Of a DNA stretch of 64,000 bases, positions 35,118-43,341 are shown piece by piece. The DNA lies in the NCBI RefSeq assembly GCF_000711245.1, contig NZ_JOMH01000001.1, forward strand, positions 2,722,830 to 2,786,829. Direction: 5' to 3'. A model generated the notes under the pieces. It was not told the DNA's origin, made no database searches, and saw nothing but the letters and a program-made list of their open reading frames with translations. The position numbers were made by a program, and so were the translations under genes. How positions within the stretch are numbered: position 1 is the first letter of the stretch; each line of letters begins with the position of its first letter. The stretch comes from Polycyclovorans algicola TG408. GTDB taxonomy: Bacteria; Pseudomonadota; Gammaproteobacteria; Nevskiales; Nevskiaceae.

Positions 35118-36779
35118 GTGTACCTCTCGCACTTTGGCCTACAGGAGATGCCGTTCAGCATCACGCCCGACCCGGCGTACCTGTACCTGTCGCCCCGCCA
35201 CCAGGAAGCCCTCGGCCATCTGCTGTACGGCACCGGGCAATACGGCGGCTTCGTGCAACTCACCGGCGAGGTCGGCACCGGCAAGACCACGGTCATTCGA
35301 GCCTTGCTGGCGCAGCCCATCGACGACGTGGATGTGGCGATGGTCCACCACCCGCGTTTGTCGGAGCGCGAATTTCTCGCCTCGGTCTGCGATGAGCTGG
35401 GCATTCCCGCCAGCACGGACGACAGCCTGCGGGCGCTGATCACGACGCTCAACCAGCACCTCCTCAAGACCCACGCGGCCGGTCGCCGCACGGTACTGAT
35501 CATCGACGAGGCGCAGAACCTCGACCCGGCGCTGCTGGAACAGGTGCGCCTGCTGACCAACCTTGAAACCCACAAGGAAAAGCTGCTGCGCATCATGCTG
35601 GTGGGCCAGCCCGAGTTGAATGATCTGCTCGCCCGCGACGATCTGCGCCAGCTTGCACAGCGCATCACCGCGCGCTTTCACCTGACGCCGCTGGCCGCCA
35701 ACGAAACCGCCGAGTACGTGCGGCATCGGTTGCGTGTGGCCGGTGCGCGCGGCCCCATCTTCACCCCCGAAGCCCTCACCGCCCTGCACCGTGAAAGCGG
35801 CGGCACGCCGCGGTTGATCAACGTGATTGCCGACCGCGCGCTGCTGGGCGCCTACGCCGAACACCTGCTGCAAATTGATGCCGGGCTGGTGGCCCGTGCC
35901 GCCGAAGAAGCGCTGGGACACCAGCATTGCAAGATGCCGCCGGCACCCGCCGCGCAACAAACTGAGCGTCGCGCGTGGCTGCCGTGGCTGGAACGCGCCC
36001 TGCCGGTCATCGCGCTGCTGCTGGCGTCGGTCTTGTTGCTGCGCAGTTGTGCCCCAACCCTGTTCGCACCCGTGCCGTCGCCTGAATCACAGGCCGACAT
36101 CGCCGCGACCGAGGTCACTCCCCCGACACCTGTGCCCAGCCTCGAACCCGCGCCAGAGCCTGCAGGCCTGAGCGACTTCGACAGTGCCATGCGGCCGCTA
36201 CCCGAGCTGCTGGGCACGCTGGTTTCACGCTGGGACGACACCCTGGTGCCGATCCGTGCCAGCACCCTGTGCCTGGATCTGCAACCCGACGGCTACGAGT
36301 GCCATCGCGACGACGGCGGCTTTGCACGGCTCACGCAACTGGGGCGCCCGGCCATCGTCGAGCTGAGCATTCTTGACCAGACCCACCACGTGCTGGTGCT
36401 GTGGCTTTCGGCCACCGAAGCCGGGCTGTTCACGCCCGACGGCCCCATCACCGTGGACCGCGAAACCCTGGAGATACTCGCGCCCGGCGATTTTCTGACC
36501 CTGTTCGCCCGCCCCACCGAGTCACGCCGGCTCGATGGCAGCACGCGCGGCGACGACCTGGTCTGGCTGCACGAACGACTGACCACCCTGCTGGGCGAAG
36601 ACGCCCGCCCGCCCCCGGATCGCTTCGACGCAACGATGGTGCGCCGCGTGCGGCGCTTCCAGTCTGAGAAACAGTTGCAGGTCGACGGTGTGGTGGGCTC
36701 ACAAACCCTCATGGTGCTGACCCAAGGCCTGCCCGACACCCCCAACCTGGAGCCGCCGGCCAATGTCACTGCTCCTTGA
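35118..36779 (+). CDS. gspA: GspA/ExeA-type ATPase with peptidoglycan-binding domain
   Basis: AAA ATPase that helps the type II secretin cross or assemble in peptidoglycan. The product is 553 residues, starting at GTG. The N-terminus is YLSHFGLQEMPFSITPDPAY, Walker A is GEVGTGKTT (50-58) and Walker B is LIIDEAQNL. A single span (ALPVIALLLASVLLLRSC, about 295-312) is followed by a Pro-rich linker. The C-terminal PG_binding_1 domain has VRRFQSEKQLQVDGVVGSQT. It overlaps gspB by 17 bp. No other type II secretion gene is in the window, so the pair is separated from any main cluster. Confidence 0.92.
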   Translation: MYLSHFGLQEMPFSITPDPAYLYLSPRHQEALGHLLYGTGQYGGFVQLTGEVGTGKTTVIRALLAQPIDDVDVAMVHHPRLSEREFLASVCDELGIPASTDDSLRALITTLNQHLLKTHAAGRRTVLIIDEAQNLDPALLEQVRLLTNLETHKEKLLRIMLVGQPELNDLLARDDLRQLAQRITARFHLTPLAANETAEYVRHRLRVAGARGPIFTPEALTALHRESGGTPRLINVIADRALLGAYAEHLLQIDAGLVARAAEEALGHQHCKMPPAPAAQQTERRAWLPWLERALPVIALLLASVLLLRSCAPTLFAPVPSPESQADIAATEVTPPTPVPSLEPAPEPAGLSDFDSAMRPLPELLGTLVSRWDDTLVPIRASTLCLDLQPDGYECHRDDGGFARLTQLGRPAIVELSILDQTHHVLVLWLSATEAGLFTPDGPITVDRETLEILAPGDFLTLFARPTESRRLDGSTRGDDLVWLHERLTTLLGEDARPPPDRFDATMVRRVRRFQSEKQLQVDGVVGSQTLMVLTQGLPDTPNLEPPANVTAP

Positions 36780-37536
36780 TGCGCTGCGCAAGGCCGACCG
36801 CGAGCGCCGCAGCGGACAGCCGCTGAGCCCGTTCGACGAACCCCCAACGCCCGATACTTCACGCACCGACGACCGCAGCGCCGTAGCCGCACCCAATCCC
36901 GGCTCGCAACGCGCCCTGTTGGCGGTGCTGTGGGGCATTCTGATCGCGGTGCTGCTGCTGGCACTGGTGGTCTGGCAACGAGGGCCGGAAGCCTTGCCAA
37001 CGACCACGGTCACGCCAACACCGGCGGCCGCGATCCCGACGCCGCGCCCCACAGCCGCTGTGGCCACCGCACGTTCAACGACACCGGACGTCTCGTCGTC
37101 ATTCGAAGAGATTTATTCGCTGGACGAGTTGGCCATGCCGGCGCTGCAACCGATTGACGCCGCGCCGGCAAGCGCCGCCGCACCAACACCGGACCTGACC
37201 GTCACCGAGCCGGCGCCCACGTCATCGTCAGCATTCGTGCCGCCGCTGCCCACTCCCGACAGCAATGACACGATAAATGCTGCTCCGGACGCGTTGCCCG
37301 ACGACGTGGTTCAGCAACGCGACCTGCCGGCCGCAGTGCGCGAGCGGATTCCGGCTTACGCCATCAACGTACATGTGTACAACGATGACCCGGCACGGCG
37401 ATTCGTGCTCATCGGCGGCGAGCGCTACGGCGAAGGCAGCACGCTGGACGGCGGTCATCGCCTGCTGCAAATCGCCCCGCGCGGGCTGGTCATCGATGTT
37501 GACGGGCAGAAGGTGCTGATTCAGCGGCCGGGCTGA
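36763..37536 (+). CDS. gspB: General secretion pathway protein GspB
   Basis: Partner of GspA in type II secretin assembly. The product is 257 residues. MSLLLDALRKADRERR is the conserved cytoplasmic start. One span follows (ALLAVLWGILIAVLLLALVV, about 47-66), then a long Ala/Pro/Thr-rich periplasmic linker. The C-terminal GspB domain is NVHVYNDDPARRFVLIGGER to VLIQ. It overlaps gspA, so the two are co-translated. It resembles the PulB/ExeB family. Confidence 0.92.
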   Translation: MSLLLDALRKADRERRSGQPLSPFDEPPTPDTSRTDDRSAVAAPNPGSQRALLAVLWGILIAVLLLALVVWQRGPEALPTTTVTPTPAAAIPTPRPTAAVATARSTTPDVSSSFEEIYSLDELAMPALQPIDAAPASAAAPTPDLTVTEPAPTSSSAFVPPLPTPDSNDTINAAPDALPDDVVQQRDLPAAVRERIPAYAINVHVYNDDPARRFVLIGGERYGEGSTLDGGHRLLQIAPRGLVIDVDGQKVLIQRPG

Positions 37537-37663
37537 GCGACAGGCCACCGCCCGTAAACTGCATCAACTAACGGACGCTGCCCCAACAAAGGCCGCACCA
37601 AGATCGGCTTGCCCGTGATCCCGCAGTTGTCCTCCCAAAAAGGGCAACCGTGGCTGGCGCTTA

Positions 37664-37680
37664 GTAATCCATTGGATTAC
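37664..37680. promoter_or_regulatory. Perfect palindromic operator of the toxin-antitoxin operon
   Basis: GTAATCCATTGGATTAC is a perfect 7-3-7 inverted repeat ending 10 bp before the toxin ATG at 37691. It probably overlaps the promoter and is bound by the antitoxin, or by the toxin-antitoxin complex, for autoregulation. The rest of 37537-37663 shows no gene. Confidence 0.75.
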
Positions 37681-37690
37681 ACTTTTGACC

Positions 37691-38029
37691 ATGCACACCA
37701 TCGCGGAAATGCCGGAGTTCAGGCGTAATGCGGCAGGTCTTTTGAGCGCGTCAGAAATTCAAGCGCTCATCAGTCATCTGGCAGAGCACCCCTGCGCCGG
37801 CGCGCTCATGACGGGCACAGGCGGCATTCGCAAGTTGCGCTGGGCGCGTGAGGGCATGGGCAAGAGCGGCGGCGTTCGGGTTATTTACTACTACCATGAC
37901 AAGCGTATCCCTCTGTATCTACTCAGCATCTTCGGCAAAAACCAAAAGGTTAATTTGAGCAAGGCAGAGGCAATCGAGTTGTCCAAGCTGGTCAAAATTC
38001 TGGTTCAAACCACAGGGATCAAGCCATGA
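37691..38029 (+). CDS. RelE-type toxin of a toxin-antitoxin pair
   Basis: The product is 112 residues from the ATG at 37691 (a TTG at 37685 would add two). It has the RelE/HigB-like fold signature: IRKLRWAREGMGKSGGVRVI, then YYYHDKRIPLYLLSIFGKNQ and LSKAEAIELSKLV. Such toxins are mRNA interferases or ribosome-dependent RNases. The toxin gene comes first, as in higBA, and its stop overlaps the antitoxin ATG (ATGA). GC is lower than the surrounding genes, consistent with acquisition. Confidence 0.88.
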   Translation: MHTIAEMPEFRRNAAGLLSASEIQALISHLAEHPCAGALMTGTGGIRKLRWAREGMGKSGGVRVIYYYHDKRIPLYLLSIFGKNQKVNLSKAEAIELSKLVKILVQTTGIKP

Positions 38030-38313
38030 GCAACGCATTTGATAGCATCAAGACCGGCCTTACCCAGGCCATTGCCCACGCAGGGGGCGAAGAGGTCAAA
38101 GCCCGCATTCATTACCCCAAGGCCATAGACGTTAAAGCCATTCGGGCACAGGTTGGCATGACTCAAACGGAGTTTGCATCGTCGTTTGGCATTAGCGTCG
38201 GCACGTTGCGGCACTGGGAACGTGGTGATCGCGAGCCACATGGCCCCGCTCGGGTCTTATTGCATGTTGTGTCCAAACAGCCCAAAGCGGTGCTGTCCGC
38301 TTTAGGCGCATGA
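38026..38313 (+). CDS. NadS-like HTH antitoxin
   Basis: The product is 95 residues. MSNAFDSIKTGLTQAIAHAG is the family N-terminus, and an XRE-type helix-turn-helix follows (GMTQTEFASSFGISVGTLRH). The tail REPHGPARVLLHVVSKQP is typical of NadS antitoxins encoded after RelE-type toxins. It should neutralise the toxin and repress the operon through the palindrome at 37664-37680. Coupled to the toxin gene by 4-bp overlap. Confidence 0.9.
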   Translation: MSNAFDSIKTGLTQAIAHAGGEEVKARIHYPKAIDVKAIRAQVGMTQTEFASSFGISVGTLRHWERGDREPHGPARVLLHVVSKQPKAVLSALGA

Positions 38314-38354
38314 AGCCCGATGAGCGTTAGGCGCTCCAGCCGACCCACCCAAAC

Positions 38355-39554
38355 CTAGCCCCCCTCGCGCAACGCTTCCAAGGCTTGCCGCAATCGCACC
38401 AACCCCTCAGCCATCTCGGCCTCGGTGATGGTCAGTGGCGGCGCAAATCGCAGCACCTCGGGCCCGGCCTGCAGCAGGGAGACGCCGGCTTCCAGCGCAG
38501 CGTTCACCAGTGGCCCGGCGCTCTGTCCAGGCACCAGGACCGCCCCCATCAGCAACCCCAGACCGCGTACCGACTGCCAAAGACCGAACTCGGCCTGCAG
38601 GGCTTCAAGTCCCGCAACCAGCTGCAGGTGCCGCGCGTGTACGTTGGCCTGCAGTTCGGGCTTGAGCAGTTCGTCGAGCACTGCGCCGGCCACCGCACAA
38701 CCCAGCGGGTTGCCGCCATAGGTCGAGCCGTGAGTGCCGGGCTGCAGGGTTTGTGCCAGCGCCTCGGTGGTCAGCATGGCGCCAATCGGGAAGCCGCCGC
38801 CCAGGCCCTTGGCGGTGCTGAGCACGTCCGGCACCACGCCGAAATGCTGGTAGGCATACAGGTGCCCGGTGCGGCCGTTGCCAGTCTGCACTTCGTCAAA
38901 AATCAGCAGCGCATCATGCTGGGTGGTCAGCTCGCGCGCCCGCAGCAGGAAGGCTTTTTCGGACGGCATCACGCCGCTCTCGCCCTGGATGGGTTCCACC
39001 ACAAAGGCGCAGACGTCCGGGCCCATCGCCGCTTCAAGGGCGGCGATATCGTTGAACGGCACATGCGTGATATTGCCGGGCAGCGGCTCGAAGGTCTGTG
39101 CGTACTTGGGCTGACCGCCGACGCTCACCGTGAACAGGGTGCGACCGTGAAAGCCGTTGATGCAGGCGACGATGCGGTTCTTGTTCGGGTCTTTGAGATT
39201 GCCCATCCGACGCGCCAGCTTGAACGCGGCCTCGTTGGCCTCGGCACCAGAATTACAGAAGAAGACGCGCTCGGCAAAGGTGTTCGCCACCAGCTTCTGC
39301 GCCAGCTTCAGCGCCGGCTCGTTGGTCAGCACGTTGGACACGTGCCACAGCTTGCCGGCCTGCTCGGTCAGCGCTGCAACCAGTGCGGGATGCGCGTGTC
39401 CCAACGTGTTGACGGCAATGCCGCCAGCGAAGTCGATGTAGTCGCGTCCAGCCTGATCAAACCAGCGCGCGCCGGCACCGCGCACCGGAATGATGGCGGA
39501 GGGGGCGTAGTTCGGGACCATGACCGAATCGAATACTGCGCGGGGGATCGACAT
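38355..39554 (-). CDS. argD: Acetylornithine aminotransferase family protein
   Basis: Class III PLP aminotransferase of 399 residues, most similar in pattern to ArgD (arginine synthesis; also succinyldiaminopimelate transamination). Motifs: IDFAGGIAVNTLGHAHP, FCNSGAEANEAAFKLARR, FVVEPIQGESGVMPSE, LIFDEVQTGNGRTGHLYAYQ (binds PLP) and TAKGLGGGFPIGAML with the Schiff-base lysine. AstC of arginine catabolism is an alternative, because no other arg genes are nearby. It is divergent from lexA across 160 bp. Confidence 0.9.
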   Translation of the reverse strand: MSIPRAVFDSVMVPNYAPSAIIPVRGAGARWFDQAGRDYIDFAGGIAVNTLGHAHPALVAALTEQAGKLWHVSNVLTNEPALKLAQKLVANTFAERVFFCNSGAEANEAAFKLARRMGNLKDPNKNRIVACINGFHGRTLFTVSVGGQPKYAQTFEPLPGNITHVPFNDIAALEAAMGPDVCAFVVEPIQGESGVMPSEKAFLLRARELTTQHDALLIFDEVQTGNGRTGHLYAYQHFGVVPDVLSTAKGLGGGFPIGAMLTTEALAQTLQPGTHGSTYGGNPLGCAVAGAVLDELLKPELQANVHARHLQLVAGLEALQAEFGLWQSVRGLGLLMGAVLVPGQSAGPLVNAALEAGVSLLQAGPEVLRFAPPLTITEAEMAEGLVRLRQALEALREGG

Positions 39555-39648
39555 GACGGTGCGCTCAACGGCACTGAGAAAAAGGGCCGCGCATTATTAC
39601 GAGCACGCGCCAGGAAGGCGAATCCTGACGCGAATCAGCGGCTTATAA

Positions 39649-39664
39649 CTGTACACATTGACAG
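39649..39664. promoter_or_regulatory. SOS box 1 upstream of lexA
   Basis: CTGTACACATTGACAG fits CTG-N10-CAG and CTGT-N8-ACAG exactly. It overlaps a -35-like TTGACA (39659-39664), so LexA binding should block lexA transcription. Confidence 0.85.
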
Positions 39665-39682
39665 CTTTCAGCAATCAGAGGA

Positions 39683-39698
39683 CTGTACACAAGGCCAG
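39683..39698. promoter_or_regulatory. SOS box 2 (imperfect) upstream of lexA
   Basis: CTGTACACAAGGCCAG fits CTG-N10-CAG, with one mismatch to the CTGT-N8-ACAG form. It lies 34 bp after box 1 and about 17 bp before the lexA ATG, near the expected -10. Two boxes are common for tightly autoregulated lexA genes. Confidence 0.7.
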
Positions 39699-39714
39699 CT
39701 ATCAGGAGTCCGCC

Positions 39715-40347
39715 ATGACCATCGTCCCCCTTACCGAACGCCAGCAAGCCATTCTCGATTTCATTCACGAACACCTGGGCGATCGCGGTGCACCGCCCAC
39801 CCGCGCCGACATCATGGCGCGCTTCGGATTTCGCTCGCCGACGGCTGCCGATGACCACCTGAAAGCCCTGGCCCGCAAGGGCGCCATCGAACTGCTGCCC
39901 GGTGCGGCGCGCGGCATTCGTGTGCTGGCGGATCGTTCCGACGCGCCCACTGGCCTGCCCATCGTCGGCCGGGTCGCAGCCGGCCAGCCGATCATGTCGG
40001 ATGCCGGTATCGAACGCTGGGTGCCGGTCGAGCCCGGATTTTTCTCGCCGCGCGCCCACTTTCTGCTGCGCGTTCAGGGCGAATCGATGCGTGACGCCGG
40101 CATCTACAGCGGCGACCTGCTGGCGGTGCACCGCACGCCGGTGGCCGACAGCGGCCAGATCGTCGTCGCGCGGCTGGATGACGAGATCACCGTCAAGCGC
40201 CTGCGGCTGCGCGATTCCATTGCCGAACTGCTGCCCGCCAACAGCGCCTACGCACCGATCCGCATCGACCTCAGCCGTCAGGAACTGGTGATCGAAGGCC
40301 GCGCCGTGGGCCTGATCCGCGCCGGAGACATGGCCCGCAACCTGTGA
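39715..40347 (+). CDS. lexA: SOS repressor LexA
   Basis: Represses SOS genes until RecA filaments trigger self-cleavage. The product is 210 residues. The winged-helix domain has TERQQAILDFIHEHLGDRGA and RSPTAADDHLKALARKGAIE. The cleavage site is Ala89-Gly90 (GRVAAGQPI), and the catalytic dyad is Ser124 (QGESMRD) and Lys161 (EITVKRL). The start at 39715 has TCAGGAG upstream. GTGA overlap couples it to imuA. It controls itself and the imuA-imuB-dnaE2 genes behind it. Confidence 0.97.
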   Translation: MTIVPLTERQQAILDFIHEHLGDRGAPPTRADIMARFGFRSPTAADDHLKALARKGAIELLPGAARGIRVLADRSDAPTGLPIVGRVAAGQPIMSDAGIERWVPVEPGFFSPRAHFLLRVQGESMRDAGIYSGDLLAVHRTPVADSGQIVVARLDDEITVKRLRLRDSIAELLPANSAYAPIRIDLSRQELVIEGRAVGLIRAGDMARNL

Positions 40348-40934
40348 GCGCCGCACTTGCCCAGCTGTTTGACCAGGGCCGCCTGTGGCGCGGCCATGTG
40401 CCGCGCACCACCCGCACCCAGCCCACCGGTCATGCTGCGCTCGATGCCGTATTGCCCGGTGGCGGTTGGCCCTGCGGTGCCCTCAGCGAAGTGGTCCATG
40501 CCGCTCCCGGCAGCGGTGAACTGCGGCTGGTGCTGCCGCTGCTGGCACGTCTGACCCAGGCACATCGTCCCGTCGCGCTAATCGCCCCGCCGCTGCGGCC
40601 CTACGCGCCGGGCTGGGCGCAGGCCGGCGTCAATCTGTCGCAGGTCGTGGTGCTCGAAACCCCCAACGCTCAGGCCGTCGACAGCGCCTGCCAGTTGCTG
40701 CAGGCCGGTGCGGCGGCGGTCTGCCTGTGGGTGCGCAGACTCAACGAAATCGACACCCGGCGCCTGACCCTGGCGGCCGAAACGGCCCAGGCGTTCGCCC
40801 TGTGGATGCGCAGCACATCGGCACATGGCGCGCCCTCGACCGCCGCCCTGCGCGTTGCCGTCAACGGCCACCACGCCGATGTGCTCAAGGTGCGTGGCGG
40901 GCGGCCTCAAGCCGGTTGCGCGATGGGCGTCTGA
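40344..40934 (+). CDS. imuA: Translesion synthesis protein ImuA
   Basis: RecA-like accessory protein of the ImuAB-DnaE2 mutasome, needed for damage-induced mutagenesis. The product is 196 residues, starting at GTG. TGHAALDAVLPGGGWPCGAL is the family opening, corresponding to the RecA N-terminal block, and VVLETPNAQAVDSACQLLQAG follows. It lacks a clear Walker A, as many ImuA proteins do. It overlaps lexA by 4 bp and is 3 bp before imuB. Confidence 0.92.
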   Translation: MSAALAQLFDQGRLWRGHVPRTTRTQPTGHAALDAVLPGGGWPCGALSEVVHAAPGSGELRLVLPLLARLTQAHRPVALIAPPLRPYAPGWAQAGVNLSQVVVLETPNAQAVDSACQLLQAGAAAVCLWVRRLNEIDTRRLTLAAETAQAFALWMRSTSAHGAPSTAALRVAVNGHHADVLKVRGGRPQAGCAMGV

Positions 40935-40937
40935 TCC

Positions 40938-42353
40938 ATGCTCTGGCTGTGCCTGCAATTTCCGCAATTGCCGCTGGAAGCCATCGGCGGTCACCCTGAA
41001 AAGCACTGGGTGGCGGGGCGTCATGGCCCGCATCAGTGGGCCATCACGACGTGTGGGGTGGTGACGCCGGGCATGGCGGTGGGCGCGGCCCGCCTGCAGG
41101 CCCCCGAGACGCTGGGCGTGCCGCGCCAGGCGCAGGCCGAACAGACACTGCTCGCCAGCCGGGCGGCAATGGCCTATGGCATTGGCAGCCCGGTGGTGGC
41201 CGAAATCCTCGGCCCGGCCGAAGCCTATGCCGTGCCGCAGGCCTGTGTCTGGGTCGAAATTGGCGCCAGTCAACGTCTGTTTGGTGGTCTGGAGCCGCTT
41301 CGTGACCGGCTCTGCGAGCAGTTGATCGACGCCGAGATCACAACGCGCATCGGACTGGCACCCAGTCGCGCTGCCGCCGCGTTGCTGGCGCAGGTTGGCG
41401 ACACCCACCCTTGCCTGTACCCCGATGATCTCCCGGCGCGGCTGGCCACCCTGCCGATTGCCGCACTACCGTGGCCGCTGGCGTGGCGCGAGCCGCTGCA
41501 GGGCATCGGGGTCGACACCCTGGGCGCACTGCGGCAACTGCCGCGTGAAGGCCTGCTACGCCGCCTCGGCCCCACCTGCCTGCGGGCGCTGGATCAGCTT
41601 TATGGCCGGGCACCGGAGCCGTTCCGGGCCGTCACCCCGCCCAGCCAGTTCAATGTGCGATTGGAGTTGCTGGAAGAAATTGCCCACGTCGAAACCCTGC
41701 TGTTTCCGCTACAGCGACTGCTCGGCGAGCTGGTGGGTTTTCTGGCTGCCCACGATCTGTCGCTGATCAAATTGCGGCTTGAGCTGGAGCTGGCCTGGGA
41801 CCAGTGTCCGGCCGTGGACCTGCACCTGCTGGCCCCGGCGCGCACCCGCGAGCGCCTGCTGACGCCGCTGCGTGAGCGGCTGATGCAGGCCCCGCCCCCG
41901 GCCCCGGTGCGCGCGCTGCGCTTGATTGCCGTGGAATGCGGCCAGCCGCGCCCCGATCAGGCCGATGCCTTCATTGTCAGTCGCCAGGGCCAGGACTGGA
42001 CCGCCACCCTGGACCGCCTGCGCGCACGACTCGGCAAGGATGCGGTGTGGACGCCGGTGGTACGCGATGACCACCGTCCGGTGCTGGCCCATGACCGCGG
42101 CGCGCCCGGCGGCGCCGATGCCGCCCCGCCGGCCGCCGAACGCCCGCTGTGGTGGCAACCCGACCCGGTGCTGTTGCCGCAATGCCCCCAGCGCAGCGGC
42201 ATTGAGCGGCTCACCGGCGGCTGGTGGAGCGACACGCCGCTGGACGCCGACTACGGCTGGGCCGACATCGACGGTCGTCGGGCATGGATTCGGCGCGATC
42301 TCAGCGGCGATCCGCTGGGTGACCGCGCCTGGATTGACGGTTGGGCCGGATAA
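40938..42353 (+). CDS. imuB: Y-family polymerase homologue ImuB
   Basis: Scaffold of the mutasome: it binds the beta clamp, ImuA and DnaE2, and the family lacks polymerase activity. The product is 471 residues. MLWLCLQFPQLPLE is the family start. Polymerase-like fingers and palm regions include VWVEIGASQRLFGG and TRIGLAPSRAAAALLAQ. Catalytic acidic residues expected in active Y-family enzymes are not evident. The C-terminal part includes WWQPDPVLLPQCPQRSGIER. It is followed by a metal transporter gene instead of directly by dnaE2. Confidence 0.92.
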   Translation: MLWLCLQFPQLPLEAIGGHPEKHWVAGRHGPHQWAITTCGVVTPGMAVGAARLQAPETLGVPRQAQAEQTLLASRAAMAYGIGSPVVAEILGPAEAYAVPQACVWVEIGASQRLFGGLEPLRDRLCEQLIDAEITTRIGLAPSRAAAALLAQVGDTHPCLYPDDLPARLATLPIAALPWPLAWREPLQGIGVDTLGALRQLPREGLLRRLGPTCLRALDQLYGRAPEPFRAVTPPSQFNVRLELLEEIAHVETLLFPLQRLLGELVGFLAAHDLSLIKLRLELELAWDQCPAVDLHLLAPARTRERLLTPLRERLMQAPPPAPVRALRLIAVECGQPRPDQADAFIVSRQGQDWTATLDRLRARLGKDAVWTPVVRDDHRPVLAHDRGAPGGADAAPPAAERPLWWQPDPVLLPQCPQRSGIERLTGGWWSDTPLDADYGWADIDGRRAWIRRDLSGDPLGDRAWIDGWAG

Positions 42354-42387
42354 GCCGCGCCTCTTTTTAATCACACAAACAAACACC

Positions 42388-43335
42388 ATGCACGAACACG
42401 ACACCCAACCCTGGCAACACGATCACACTTTCGGCCAGGACCAGCGCCGGCCCGGCGAGTCACGCACCTTGATCGTCATCGCCATCACGGCGGCGATGAT
42501 GGTCATCGAGCTGGCGGCCGGCATCGCCTTTGGCTCAATGGCGCTGCTGGCCGACGGCCTGCACATGGCCTCGCACGCCGCCGCGCTGAGCATCACCGCG
42601 TTTGCCTATGTCTACGCCCGCAAAAATGCCCGTAACAGCCGCTTCAGCTTCGGCACCGGCAAGGTCAACGCGCTGGGCGGCTTCACCGGCGCCGTGCTGC
42701 TGGCGCTGTTTGCGGTGTTCATGGCCATTGAAAGCGTCGTCCGCCTGCTCAACCCGGTCGAGATCGTTTTTAACCAGGCCATTGCCGTGGCGGTGGTCGG
42801 GCTGCTGGTCAACGGTGTCTGCGTGTTCATTCTTGGCGTCGACGATCACGGCCACGACCCTGACGAAAGCCACGGCGGTCATGACCATCACGGCCACGAC
42901 CACAACCTGAAATCGGCCTACCTGCACGTGATCGCCGACGCCCTGACCTCGGTGCTCGCCATCATCGCGCTGCTCGCGGCCAAATACTTTGGACTGGTGT
43001 GGATGGACCCGGTGGTCGGCGTTGTCGGCGCGGTGCTGGTGGCGCGCTGGTCCTGGGGTCTGCTCGCGGCCAGCAGTGCCGTCTTGCTCGACCGACAGGC
43101 GCCGCAAAGCCAGCGGGAGCAGATTCGCAAAACGCTGGAAGCCCATACCGACACGCGCGTCACCGACCTGCACGTGTGGTCGATTGGCCCGGCCATTTAC
43201 GCGGCAGAAATCGCTGTTGTTGCCCACCAGCCACTGTCGCCAGCCGACTACAAGACGCGGTTACCGGCGTCGCTGGGGTTGGTGCACGTGACGATCGAGG
43301 TCCATGCCTGCCCTGCCGATGAACCCGTCGTGTAG
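42388..43335 (+). CDS. Cation diffusion facilitator (DmeF-like metal exporter)
   Basis: Inner-membrane exporter of divalent metals (Zn, Co, Ni or Cd). The product is 315 residues. Six spans begin near TLIVIAITAAMMVIELAAG. Metal-site motifs are LLADGLHMASHAAAL in span 2 and HVIADALTSVLAI in span 5. A His-rich loop (DDHGHDPDESHGGHDHHGHD) lies between spans 4 and 5 and a His-rich N-terminus (MHEHDTQPWQHDH) is present. The C-terminal domain includes VTDLHVWSIGP. It sits between imuB and dnaE2 with gaps of 34 and 6 bp, so it may be SOS-induced with them. That position is unusual. Confidence 0.9.
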   Translation: MHEHDTQPWQHDHTFGQDQRRPGESRTLIVIAITAAMMVIELAAGIAFGSMALLADGLHMASHAAALSITAFAYVYARKNARNSRFSFGTGKVNALGGFTGAVLLALFAVFMAIESVVRLLNPVEIVFNQAIAVAVVGLLVNGVCVFILGVDDHGHDPDESHGGHDHHGHDHNLKSAYLHVIADALTSVLAIIALLAAKYFGLVWMDPVVGVVGAVLVARWSWGLLAASSAVLLDRQAPQSQREQIRKTLEAHTDTRVTDLHVWSIGPAIYAAEIAVVAHQPLSPADYKTRLPASLGLVHVTIEVHACPADEPVV

Positions 43336-43341
43336 CGACCG

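Noticed and set aside
38385-39854. 489-codon plus-strand frame across argD and the lexA promoter
   Set aside because: Antisense to a clear PLP aminotransferase and runs through the SOS boxes and into lexA; no recognisable domain.
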